17,530 nucleotides of DNA from an uncultured Oscillospiraceae bacterium (GTDB taxonomy: Bacteria > Bacillota > Clostridia > Oscillospirales > Acutalibacteraceae): positions 1 through 17,530 of the forward strand of contig CAJKBW010000064.1 in assembly GCA_905198295.1 (NCBI GenBank), read 5' to 3'. Below are positions 1 through 6,661 of this stretch, one piece after another. Made by a program: the position numbers and the translations under genes. The notes under the pieces are model-generated. The model had not been told where the DNA came from and searched no databases. It was given only the letters and a program-made list of their open reading frames with translations. Within the stretch, counting starts at the first letter, position 1; each line of letters opens with the position of its first letter.

Positions 1-76
1 GTCTCCAGCAGCAGTGCAGATGCACACAGCAGACCCAGAATGCGTTTTCCGATACGTCGTTTTTTCGTGCCTGCAT
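1..76 (-). CDS. 5' end of a minus-strand gene (partial), possibly a secreted or membrane protein with a frame break
   Basis: The ATG at 76-74 (minus strand) sits 7 bases behind a near-perfect AGGAGG, so translation almost certainly begins here. The ATG frame stays open to the window edge and starts MQARKNDVSENAFW, which does not look like a typical N-terminus. The neighbouring -1 frame from about codon 6 reads KRRIGKRILGLLCASALLLE, which looks like a signal peptide (basic n-region, then a hydrophobic core) but has no start codon of its own. The two frames join at a run of six A. Either one base is missing in this sequence, or the ribosome slips, or the likeness to a signal peptide is chance. 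Only about 25 codons are visible, so no function can be given. In a locus like this a sugar-binding or secreted protein would fit, but that is a guess. Confidence 0.5.
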   Translation of the reverse strand, partial: MQARKNDVSENAFWVCCVHLHCCWR

Positions 77-253
77 TTTTCTTCCTCCTCTTTTTATCCC
101 CGCGCGGCGGGAAACGAGCCTTTTCTTCATGAAACGAGGATAAGTATTTTTTGTTACTCCCTGTTTCTTTCGATATTTAGACAAATAAGCAAAACAAATC
201 GCGAAAATAGCACAAAACCGATATTCAATATGGGGAAACCTGCGTTGGAGGAC
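77..253 (-). promoter_or_regulatory. AT-rich upstream region of the partial minus-strand gene, with a 20-bp-spaced direct repeat
   Basis: This stretch between the ribokinase terminator and the partial gene is clearly more AT-rich than its surroundings (about 130-235), as expected of a promoter region. No -35/-10 pair with good spacing could be picked with confidence on the minus strand. The octamer GAAACGAG (plus-strand reading) occurs at 111-118 and again at 131-138, exactly 20 bases apart. It resembles the CGAAAC-type repeats in the operon promoter near 2480-2538, so it may be an operator for the same regulator. Confidence 0.4.
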
Positions 254-293
254 AAAAAACAGCCGCTCCGGAGAATTTTTCCGGAGCGGCTGT
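254..293 (-). terminator. Rho-independent terminator of the ribokinase-like gene
   Basis: A perfect 13-bp stem, ACAGCCGCTCCGG (259-271) with CCGGAGCGGCTGT (281-293), encloses a 9-base loop. On the minus strand the stem is followed at once by a run of T (complement of the A run at 254-259). It lies 26 bases past the stop codon at 319. Confidence 0.93.
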
Positions 294-318
294 GCCGTAT
301 GCAGAGGAAGCGGTCGGC

Positions 319-1209
319 CTATTCCTGCTCAGCGAGGAAGGCTTCGGCCTGATCAAGTGTTGGGATGGAGTTGGCGGCGCCCTTAACCGATACCGCCAGT
401 GCTGAGGCCGCCGAGGCCAGGCGCAGGGCGGCCGCGGGACCGCAGCGGTCGAGCGAGGCGAAAAAATAGCCGAGGAAGGTATCGCCCGCGGCGGTGGTAT
501 CCTGCACGGGTACGCGGAAGCAGTCCGCACGGTATACCTGTGTGCCGTCGTCGTACATCGCACCACGGCTGCCGAGGGTCAGCAGGGTGCAGGACGACGG
601 GTGGGCGGCGCGCATATGCGCGAGGATGGCGCCCGGCGCCGTTTCGCCGGTCAGCTCGGCGCCCTCAATTTCATTGAGCACAAAACAGGTCACCGTATCG
701 AGCGGGTAACCGGTCAGCTCCGGTGCAAACGGGCTGGGGTTCCAGGCGATGCGCATGCCGCGCGCCTTCGCTTGCCGCATGATATGGGGGATGGCGCTGA
801 TCTCGTTCTGCAGCACCAGCAGGTCGCCCGCCCCGAAATCCGCGAGTACCTCATCGGCAAAGGCCGGTGTAATTTGCTGATTTGCGCCGCCGTACAGCAG
901 GATGCTGTTCTGGCCGGCGGAATCCACCTGGATCACGGCATGCCCGCTGCTGCCGTCCACTTCACGGACATATCGGGTATCCACGCCGCTGTCCGCGAGC
1001 ATTTTCCGCAGTTCGCCGCCGTCCGCGCCGACGCAGCCCGCATGCCACACCTGCGCGCCTGCGCGAGCAAGCGCCAAGGACTGATTAAGCCCCTTGCCGC
1101 CGCAGAATGTCTCCAGCTTTGAGGAGGCGAGTGTCTCGCCCGGCCGTACCGCGTGGGCGACGCTGTATACCAGGTCCCGGTTGAGCGAGCCGAAATTCAG
1201 TACTCTCAT
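319..1209 (-). CDS. PfkB-family carbohydrate kinase, ribokinase type
   Basis: Phosphorylates a sugar with ATP in the cytoplasm; ribokinase acts on the O5 of D-ribose, and 2-deoxyribose kinases belong to the same group. The 296-residue protein has the usual ribokinase length and both PfkB signatures: the N-terminal substrate motif GGKGLNQSLALARAG (residues 37-51, close to ribokinase GGKGANQA) with Asp12 ahead of it, and the C-terminal DTTAAGDTF motif, whose Asp243 is the expected catalytic base. The tail VKGAANSIPT matches the C-terminal ribokinase pattern. The ATG at 1209 was chosen because an AAAGGA site lies about 10 bases upstream; a longer reading back to 1338 has no ribosome site and would run through the promoter. 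It is a single-gene unit with its own promoter and terminator, turned away from the main operon. Together with deoC it could form a deoxyribose route, but the true substrate (ribose, deoxyribose or another ketose) cannot be read from sequence. Confidence 0.92.
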   Translation of the reverse strand: MRVLNFGSLNRDLVYSVAHAVRPGETLASSKLETFCGGKGLNQSLALARAGAQVWHAGCVGADGGELRKMLADSGVDTRYVREVDGSSGHAVIQVDSAGQNSILLYGGANQQITPAFADEVLADFGAGDLLVLQNEISAIPHIMRQAKARGMRIAWNPSPFAPELTGYPLDTVTCFVLNEIEGAELTGETAPGAILAHMRAAHPSSCTLLTLGSRGAMYDDGTQVYRADCFRVPVQDTTAAGDTFLGYFFASLDRCGPAAALRLASAASALAVSVKGAANSIPTLDQAEAFLAEQE

Positions 1210-1242
1210 CTTGTCCCGTCCTTTCGTGACGATTATATACGC

Positions 1243-1272
1243 AGTATAGCACATACGGCAGGGGGAAAACAA
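1243..1272 (-). promoter_or_regulatory. Promoter of the ribokinase-like gene
   Basis: On the minus strand an extended -10, TGcTATACT (hexamer at 1243-1248), is preceded by TTGTTT (1267-1272) with an 18-bp spacer. It lies about 34 bases upstream of the start codon. Confidence 0.68.
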
Positions 1273-1519
1273 CACAAAATGAGGGGGCTGACCGGCAAAG
1301 ATGCCGGGCGGGAGGAAACCGGGGCGCAGGAGGCGCAAATGCAGGAAGGCTTAAGTGCGGAGTACATCGGAAAGCGAACGGCAAAAGGAAAGGCAGCGTC
1401 GGACACATTCGGCAGGGCAAGCGGCACAGGGCGGTTGGGAGGGGCTTTTATGCTGCTGCAATAGCCCCGATAGGGGGCGTTCAGCGGAAGATCCCTGCGA
1501 GCACCGCCCCGCGGACTGG
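1273..1519. other. Non-coding gap between the ribokinase-like and lipoprotein genes
   Basis: No convincing gene is seen here on either strand; the short open frames lack ribosome sites and protein-like composition. On the minus strand, just past the lipoprotein stop, GCCCC-GATAG-GGGGC (1464-1478) can form a 5-bp hairpin, and GGGGCT/AGCCCC (1441-1446 and 1463-1468) a competing one. Neither has a T run behind it, so the lipoprotein gene has no clear intrinsic terminator. Confidence 0.5.
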
Positions 1520-2353
1520 TTAGCGGCGGCGCAGGAGAAGCAGAACCAGCGCCGCCGCCGCTCCCCCGGCAAGTACCGCGCCCACGAGCAAAACCGCCAG
1601 CCAGCCGATCGGCAGGGTTACGCTGCCGGCTTTTTCCGGAGCGTCCGACAGGGAGGGAGCCGCGGTGGAGACGGTACTGGTATCCGGTGCCGCGGGTTCC
1701 GGCGGACGGGATGCTTCGGACGACTCCTGCGGGGGAGACTCTGTCGCGGCAGTACCGACCGTTGTGGTATCCGCAGCGGCTGTGGTCTCCTCAGGCGCTG
1801 CGCCGTCAGGGGTCAGGCGGATTCTGGCGGTGATTTTGCCGCCGCCATAGCGATAGGTGAGCAGCAGGGAATCCGCCGCCTCTTTGAGGCCGAAGCGGAA
1901 TACCGCTTCGCTGCTGCCGTCATCCAGATGGATCAACTCCTCCTGCGGAAACGGCAGGTTGTATTTTGCCTCCGCCGGCAGTGCGGTATTTCCCCGGCCG
2001 TCGGTGAGCGAAAAATGCGCTGCCCGGGGTGCAGACGATGAGGAAGGGCCGGTGTAGCGGCAGGCGATTTCCATCACCTGCCGGATCGCCGTCTCCCGGC
2101 GCACGGTTTCGCCGGAGGATTCCGCGTATTCATATATCCAAGTCTGCGGCGTCTCATCCGTCACCCGCGCTCCGGTGACGGTGAGGGTCATCAGCACGCT
2201 GCCGTCGTCGATACTGTATACCTGAATTTCGTCCGAAACAGCGTATTCGTATTCACGGGGATGATCGGTGCGCACATCCGGCACGCAGCCGGACAGCAGC
2301 AAAAGCAGAACGGCCGGCAGCACGACGGCTAACGGACGGCGGCGTTTTTCCAT
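1520..2353 (-). CDS. Hypothetical lipoprotein with Ser/Thr/Pro-rich linker and C-terminal membrane segment
   Basis: Function unknown. The 277-residue protein begins MEKRRRPL, followed by a hydrophobic stretch ending in the lipobox LLLSGC, so Cys23 should be lipidated and the protein held on the outer face of the membrane. Residues about 30-185 look like a beta-rich extracellular domain (for example IQVYSIDDGSVLMTLTVTGA and YNLPFPQEELIHLDD), reminiscent of the small Ig-like domains of DUF4352-type lipoproteins; this is a resemblance only. Residues about 190-245 are a low-complexity Ala/Thr/Ser/Pro/Glu linker. Residues about 251-274 are a second hydrophobic helix, closed by RRR at the very C-terminus. 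A lipid anchor plus a C-terminal helix is unusual. The start at 2353 is supported by GAAAGGAG 8 bases upstream; the in-frame extension to 2422 has no such site and crosses the promoter. It is transcribed away from the sugar operon and may be unrelated to it. Confidence 0.85.
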   Translation of the reverse strand: MEKRRRPLAVVLPAVLLLLLSGCVPDVRTDHPREYEYAVSDEIQVYSIDDGSVLMTLTVTGARVTDETPQTWIYEYAESSGETVRRETAIRQVMEIACRYTGPSSSSAPRAAHFSLTDGRGNTALPAEAKYNLPFPQEELIHLDDGSSEAVFRFGLKEAADSLLLTYRYGGGKITARIRLTPDGAAPEETTAAADTTTVGTAATESPPQESSEASRPPEPAAPDTSTVSTAAPSLSDAPEKAGSVTLPIGWLAVLLVGAVLAGGAAAALVLLLLRRR

Positions 2354-2388
2354 AAGTCCTGCTCCTTTCGGATGGTTTTTCTTTTTCC

Positions 2389-2417
2389 AGTATAGGCGCC
2401 GTACTCCGCACTGGCAA
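2389..2417 (-). promoter_or_regulatory. Promoter of the lipoprotein gene
   Basis: On the minus strand TTGCCA (2412-2417) and TATACT (2389-2394) are separated by exactly 17 bases. Transcription would start near 2382, about 29 bases before the start codon. It is back to back with the main operon promoter. Confidence 0.72.
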
Positions 2418-2427
2418 GCCACAAAGC

Positions 2428-2444
2428 TGTAATGTGCCGTTACA
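2428..2444. promoter_or_regulatory. Inverted repeat TGTAA-N7-TTACA between divergent promoters
   Basis: TGTAA (2428-2432) and TTACA (2440-2444) form a 5-bp inverted repeat with a 7-base centre, placed just upstream of the lipoprotein -35 and about 60 bases upstream of the operon promoter. This is a typical location for a regulator site. The arms recall the ends of catabolite-response elements, but the spacing is wrong for one. Confidence 0.3.
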
Positions 2445-2478
2445 ATTTTGTTTTTTGGCGTCTAAAAAAGCAACAAGC

Positions 2479-2538
2479 AAAACGAAACGACAGTACTTGA
2501 CAATTAAAAACGAAATGATATAATACAAAATGAAAGCA
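2479..2538 (+). promoter_or_regulatory. Putative operator: three direct repeats around the operon promoter
   Basis: Three related 12-mers occur in the same orientation: AAAACGAAACGA (2479-2490), AAAACGAAATGA (2507-2518) and AAAATGAAAGCA (2527-2538), with start-to-start distances of 28 and 20 bases. The first lies upstream of the -35, the second fills the spacer, the third covers the expected transcription start. DeoR/GlpR-family repressors are known to bind direct repeats containing CGAAA/TTTCG-like cores, and one is encoded in this operon (8190-8966), so autoregulated repression is the natural reading. The link is inferred. Confidence 0.55.
2497..2524 (+). promoter_or_regulatory. Consensus sigma-A promoter of the main operon
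   Basis: TTGACA (2497-2502) and TATAAT (2519-2524), both perfect consensus hexamers, are separated by 16 bases. The start point would be near 2531, giving a short leader of about 28 bases before the first gene. Such a strong promoter implies tight repression when the substrate is absent. Confidence 0.92.
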
Positions 2539-2558
2539 AATGACAGGCGGTGAGTGAA

Positions 2559-4445
2559 ATGACAGCAAAGGCAGTTCGCGGCGCGGCGCGGCTGACGGAT
2601 ATGGCGGCGCTGCCGGTACTCGATGATGGTGTACGCATCGGCTACGAGGGCAGCATTTCCAAGGCCGGCGACAATGCCGACTGGGACTGGGGGCTGTATC
2701 AGGACGAGCGGGGTGAATGGGTGCTGATGGAGGCGGACGGCCCCGGGTGCATCTTCAACTTCACCCAGCATCGCTACCCAACCAGCGAGACGCCGGTATT
2801 CCGGTTTTATTTTGATTACGCTGAGCAGCCGCAGTTTACGATAACGCCGGCGGAATTTGGGGAAAAGGCGCCGTTCCTGCGCCCGTTAGCTGACAAATAC
2901 GTGGGACCGGACGACAACGGCCGCGGCCCGATCTGGGTGGTACGCAGCTTTGTGCCGATGGCGTTTGCCGCCCACTGTAAAATTACCTCTTCGGTCAAGC
3001 TCGAGGGCGCGGACAAAGCCAAAGGCGAGGGCGGCTGGGGACATGTGACCTACCAGCTGTACCCGGACGCGGCGGGGCTTGAGCCTTTTGATCCGACGAT
3101 GGATATGGCGGCGCTGGCGCAGCGGTATGCCGAAGGGCTGCCGGCAGCGGGGCACGCCGCCGCACAGGGCGGCTTCCGCCTTCCGGCCGGCGGGGTCCGG
3201 ACGGTGCTTGACGAAAACGGACGCGGCGCGGTGACCGCTGTCCGGACGGTGCTGAAAGATTTTAATCCGGCGCAGCTTGGCAGCCTGTGGATCCGGTTGT
3301 TTTACGACGGATACGAAGCGCCGTTCGTGCAGGCGCCGCTGGGCACCTTTTTCGGCTGTGAATACGGCATGACGCCGGCTGCTCTGCGCACGGCGCTGCT
3401 CACCTTCGACATCACAGGGCCGGACGCGGTGCTGGAAAACCGTTTCCCGCAGCCGTTTTTCCGCGGGGTGCGCGTCGAGCTGCAAAACCGTGGGGAACAC
3501 GAGGCTGTGTTCGCCGACGTGACGGTGAACATTGACAGTGCGGCGGACTACGACCCGCAGAACACCGGGTATTTCACCGCCTCGCCGTATTACCCCAAAA
3601 CCCCGAACCGGCCGGGCGAAAACAGTGTGATCGCCGACCTTGCCGGCAGCGGCCATATGGCCTACGGCGTGCTGACCGGGTACGGCATCGCCAGCGGCGG
3701 CTGCGAGGGGGACGTGCGGGTGTTCATTGACGACGGCCGCTCGCCTGTGATCGAAAGCGACGGCAGTGAGAGCTGGGCCTCCTACGGCTGGGGGTTTGTT
3801 ACCCCGCCGCAGGCGAATCCTTTCAGCGCCTACAACGGCGCGCCGGAGGTCAACAGCGACTGGTCGGAGGTGCGTCTGACCTTTACCGACAGCTACCCGT
3901 TCCGCCGCCGCCTGCGCTTCGAGCTGGAGCACGGCGACCGAAACGATGGCGGCGGCTGCCACTCCGGGCAGGTGTTCGCCTACATGCGGCCGGAGGGACG
4001 TATCGGGATGGTCCCGTGCGGCGAGTACGGGCCGGGGCTGCCGGGCTACCGCACCGACGGGACGGCCGCACCGGTGCACGACCGCTTTGAAAACGGCATT
4101 CACGAGCGGTATGCCGATTTCACCTGTGTGAGCGGGATGCGTGAGACTGTGCTGGCGGTGCCGCTGCCGGCGGACAACCGCGGTGTGTACCTGCAGCGGG
4201 TGTCGATGCAGGACCGCGGCCCGATGGAGGCGCTGGTGCTCGCAGACGGGCGGGAGGCGCCTGCGCACTGGCTGTATCCCGACGGCAACCCGCATTACCG
4301 GCTGCTCGAGGATGCGTATCTGCTGCCGCAGGCGCTCACCCGCGGCAAAACGCGTCTTGAGATCAGCATCCGGCCGCTGCGGGAGAGCTGGAACGAATGC
4401 CGCTATCGTGTATATGCCCTGACGCCGGAGGGGACGGACGACTGA
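2559..4445 (+). CDS. GH172 (DUF2961) glycoside hydrolase, probable alpha-D-arabino- or fructofuranosidase
   Basis: A 628-residue cytoplasmic protein without signal peptide. The N-terminal part carries typical DUF2961 blocks, such as WVLMEADGPGCIFNFTQ followed by FRFYFDYAEQPQF. The centre has CEGDVRVFIDDG followed by the SDGSES motif: Glu383 and Glu404 are 21 residues apart, the same spacing as the two catalytic glutamates of the family's EGDE...GTGTED motifs (recalled from work on the Bifidobacterium difructose-anhydride enzyme). Known GH172 activities are alpha-D-fructofuranosidase/difructose dianhydride I synthase and alpha-D-arabinofuranosidase, so the product could be D-fructose or D-arabinose. 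The second motif departs from the usual GTGTEDY, marking a divergent branch. First gene of the operon. ATG at 2559 is favoured because GGTGA lies 5 bases upstream; GTG at 2550 is a possible alternative. Confidence 0.85.
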   Translation: MTAKAVRGAARLTDMAALPVLDDGVRIGYEGSISKAGDNADWDWGLYQDERGEWVLMEADGPGCIFNFTQHRYPTSETPVFRFYFDYAEQPQFTITPAEFGEKAPFLRPLADKYVGPDDNGRGPIWVVRSFVPMAFAAHCKITSSVKLEGADKAKGEGGWGHVTYQLYPDAAGLEPFDPTMDMAALAQRYAEGLPAAGHAAAQGGFRLPAGGVRTVLDENGRGAVTAVRTVLKDFNPAQLGSLWIRLFYDGYEAPFVQAPLGTFFGCEYGMTPAALRTALLTFDITGPDAVLENRFPQPFFRGVRVELQNRGEHEAVFADVTVNIDSAADYDPQNTGYFTASPYYPKTPNRPGENSVIADLAGSGHMAYGVLTGYGIASGGCEGDVRVFIDDGRSPVIESDGSESWASYGWGFVTPPQANPFSAYNGAPEVNSDWSEVRLTFTDSYPFRRRLRFELEHGDRNDGGGCHSGQVFAYMRPEGRIGMVPCGEYGPGLPGYRTDGTAAPVHDRFENGIHERYADFTCVSGMRETVLAVPLPADNRGVYLQRVSMQDRGPMEALVLADGREAPAHWLYPDGNPHYRLLEDAYLLPQALTRGKTRLEISIRPLRESWNECRYRVYALTPEGTDD

Positions 4446-4498
4446 GAGCGTCCGCCGCTTCCGGGCGGGTTTTGATTGCAGAAAGGAATGGTTGTCCC

Positions 4499-5536
4499 AT
4501 GAAAAACGCAAAATTGTCCGTCGCGCTCATCGGCGCCGGTCGTGCCGGCATGATCCATGCGCGCAATTTTAAGGCGGGTGTGCCGCACGCGCGTATCGTC
4601 GCGGTCGCCGACCCGGTGGAGGAAGCGGCAAAGGCGGCGTGCAGCGAGCTGGAGATCGACCGCTATGAAACCGACTACCGCCGGCTGCTCGAGGATGACG
4701 CCGTGGACGCGGTGATCATCGTCACCCCGACAAAGTATCACTGCGAGATCGCGGTGGCCGCTGCCAAAGCGGGCAAGCACATTCTGTGCGAGAAGCCGAT
4801 GGCGATGACCGTCGAGGAATGCAATGAGATGGACCGCGCCGCGAAGGAAAACGGCGTCAAGCTGCAGCTCGCGTTCATGCGGAGATTCGATGCCTCCTTC
4901 ATGCAGGCGAAGAAGCTGGTGGACGAGGGTGCGATCGGTGACGTGGTGATGGTGCGCTCCAATACCCGCGGGCCGAGCATCCCCAAGCCGTGGATGTACG
5001 ACATCAGCAAGAGCAACGGCCCGCTCGCCGAGGTCAACAGCCACGACATCGACACCCTGCGTTGGTTCACCGGCAGCGATTTCGCGTCGCTGTACGCCAT
5101 CGGCGGCAACTACCGCTGCCCCGATGCAAAGGCCGATTTCCCCGATTTTTATGATAACGTGGTGCTCACCGGCTCCTTCCGCAACGGCTGTCAGGGCATC
5201 ATCGACGGCGCGCAGGGGGTGCTGTACGGCTACGATGCCCGCGCCGAGATCCTCGGCACTAAGGGCTGCATCTATCTCGGCCAGACAAAGGAAAATACCG
5301 TCACCCTCTGTTCATCGAACATGCTGCGCACCGAGGAATACATGAACAGCTGGAAGTACCTTTTCCGGGAGGCATATCTCGAGGAGGATAAGGCGTTCGC
5401 GGCTGCCGTACTCGAGGACAGCGAGCCGCTCATCACCGCCTATGACGGCAAGATGGCGGTACTCACCGTCAACGCCGGCAACCTGTCCATTCGTGAAAAA
5501 CGCATTGTCCATATTGACGGCGACCGTCTCGTGTAA
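4499..5536 (+). CDS. Gfo/Idh/MocA-family NAD(P)-dependent oxidoreductase
   Basis: A 345-residue sugar or inositol dehydrogenase-like enzyme. The N-terminal Rossmann fold shows GAGRAG (residues 12-17) for NAD(P) binding, then VIIVTPTKYH and the family motif CEKPMA, whose Lys99 is the catalytic lysine. The C-terminal domain has EVNSHDIDTLRWF with His182 and Asp185, the usual substrate and proton-relay residues. Such enzymes oxidise a hydroxyl of a sugar, inositol or sugar acid; the substrate is not evident. The start at 4499 is supported by AGAAAGGA 11 bases upstream; a frame running back to 4397 inside the previous gene has no ribosome site. It lies 53 bases after the GH172 gene. With the next gene it gives the operon two dehydrogenases, which suggests a polyol or an oxidised sugar among the substrates. 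Confidence 0.92.
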   Translation: MKNAKLSVALIGAGRAGMIHARNFKAGVPHARIVAVADPVEEAAKAACSELEIDRYETDYRRLLEDDAVDAVIIVTPTKYHCEIAVAAAKAGKHILCEKPMAMTVEECNEMDRAAKENGVKLQLAFMRRFDASFMQAKKLVDEGAIGDVVMVRSNTRGPSIPKPWMYDISKSNGPLAEVNSHDIDTLRWFTGSDFASLYAIGGNYRCPDAKADFPDFYDNVVLTGSFRNGCQGIIDGAQGVLYGYDARAEILGTKGCIYLGQTKENTVTLCSSNMLRTEEYMNSWKYLFREAYLEEDKAFAAAVLEDSEPLITAYDGKMAVLTVNAGNLSIREKRIVHIDGDRLV

Positions 5537-5559
5537 TAAAGTAGGAGGAGAACATAACT

Positions 5560-6600
5560 ATGCTGGCAGCAAGAATGTATGGAGCCGGGGATATCCGGCT
5601 GGAGGAGATGCCTGTCCCCGCCATCGGGGAGCAGGAGCTCCTGCTGAAGATAAAAGCGGCCGCTATCTGCGGCACCGACGTGCGTATGTTCACAAACGGC
5701 GCGGCGGGCATCGACCCGGAGCACCCCCGTGTGCTCGGCCACGAGATCGCCGGCGTGATCGAGGCGGTCGGCGCCGGAGTAACCGGGTATCATAAGGGAC
5801 AGCGGGTCGCGGTGGCCCCGAATATGGGCTGCGGTATCTGCGACTGCTGCGTACGCGGCGACGGCCATCTGTGCCCGACCTACAAAGCGCTCGGCATCAA
5901 CCTCGACGGCGGTTTCGCGGAATACTGCGTGATCCCCGAGGCGGCGGTGCGCGGCGGCAATGTCACGGTGCTCGACGACGAGGTGTCGTTTGAAGAGGCC
6001 GCCGTCAACGAGCCGCTGTCCTGCGTATGCAACGGCTTCGAGCGTGCCGCGATCCGGCCGGGCGATTTTGTGCTGGTGTTCGGCGCCGGTCCGATCGGCA
6101 TCTTGCATCTCGCTCTCGCGCGCATGGCGGGCGCGGGTAAGGTAATGGTCAGCGATCCGATTGATGCGCGGCTGCAGGCGGTGAAAGCGCTGTATCCCGA
6201 CGTCATCACGCTGCAGGGAGATGTCGCAGAGGAAATCCGCCGGATCACCGGCGGCCACGGCTGCGACGTAGTGATCACCGCCTGCCCGGTGCCGGCGGTA
6301 CAGACGCAGGCGCTGGAGCTGGCCGCCCTCGAGGGCCGCGTCATCTTCTTCGGCGGCGTGCCGGCCTCCAAGCAGCCGGTGCCGCTCGATACCAACCTCA
6401 TCCACTACAAGCAGCTGCTCGTCTCCGGCACCACCCGCGCGAGTCTCGCGCAGTACCGCAAGACCCTGGGCTTCATCGCCTCCGGCGTGCTGGACGTGAA
6501 GCCGCTGGTCACCGCGCGGCTGCCGCTGTCCGCGATCGCGGACGGGCTGGCGATGGCGCAGCGCGGTGAGGGCATCAAGACAGTTATCGTCATGGAGTGA
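5560..6600 (+). CDS. Zinc-dependent medium-chain alcohol/polyol dehydrogenase
   Basis: A 346-residue MDR-superfamily dehydrogenase close to sorbitol, xylitol and threonine dehydrogenases. Catalytic zinc ligands are Cys37 (CGTD) and His61-Glu62 (LGHE). The structural zinc site is complete: Cys91, Cys94, Cys97 and Cys105. The nucleotide-binding fold carries GAGPIG, followed by an acidic residue at the end of the second strand (MVSDP), which favours NAD over NADP. The reaction would be a reversible alcohol/ketone oxidation, for example a pentitol or hexitol to a ketose. Strong AGGAGGAG 9 bases before the ATG; only 23 bases separate it from the previous stop. In this operon it could feed polyols into the same ketose pool as the isomerase; reduction of acetaldehyde from the aldolase is a less likely alternative. 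Confidence 0.93.
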   Translation: MLAARMYGAGDIRLEEMPVPAIGEQELLLKIKAAAICGTDVRMFTNGAAGIDPEHPRVLGHEIAGVIEAVGAGVTGYHKGQRVAVAPNMGCGICDCCVRGDGHLCPTYKALGINLDGGFAEYCVIPEAAVRGGNVTVLDDEVSFEEAAVNEPLSCVCNGFERAAIRPGDFVLVFGAGPIGILHLALARMAGAGKVMVSDPIDARLQAVKALYPDVITLQGDVAEEIRRITGGHGCDVVITACPVPAVQTQALELAALEGRVIFFGGVPASKQPVPLDTNLIHYKQLLVSGTTRASLAQYRKTLGFIASGVLDVKPLVTARLPLSAIADGLAMAQRGEGIKTVIVME

Positions 6601-6661
6601 GTGCGGGGGTGCCGCTCCGCCGACAAAACAGATAGATTTTGACCGAAGAGAAGGGATGCGT

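Noticed and set aside
1464..1478. GCCCC-GATAG-GGGGC hairpin as lipoprotein terminator
   Set aside because: Short stem without a T run on the minus strand; mentioned only as a weak possibility.
2530..2544. Catabolite-response element (ATGAAAGCAAATGAC)
   Set aside because: Two of the fixed consensus positions are wrong, including the central CG, and the sequence is better explained as the third direct repeat.
2886..4511. Long minus-strand open frame (541 codons)
   Set aside because: Lies opposite the GH172 gene, His/Arg/Val-rich shadow composition, no ribosome site or family motif.
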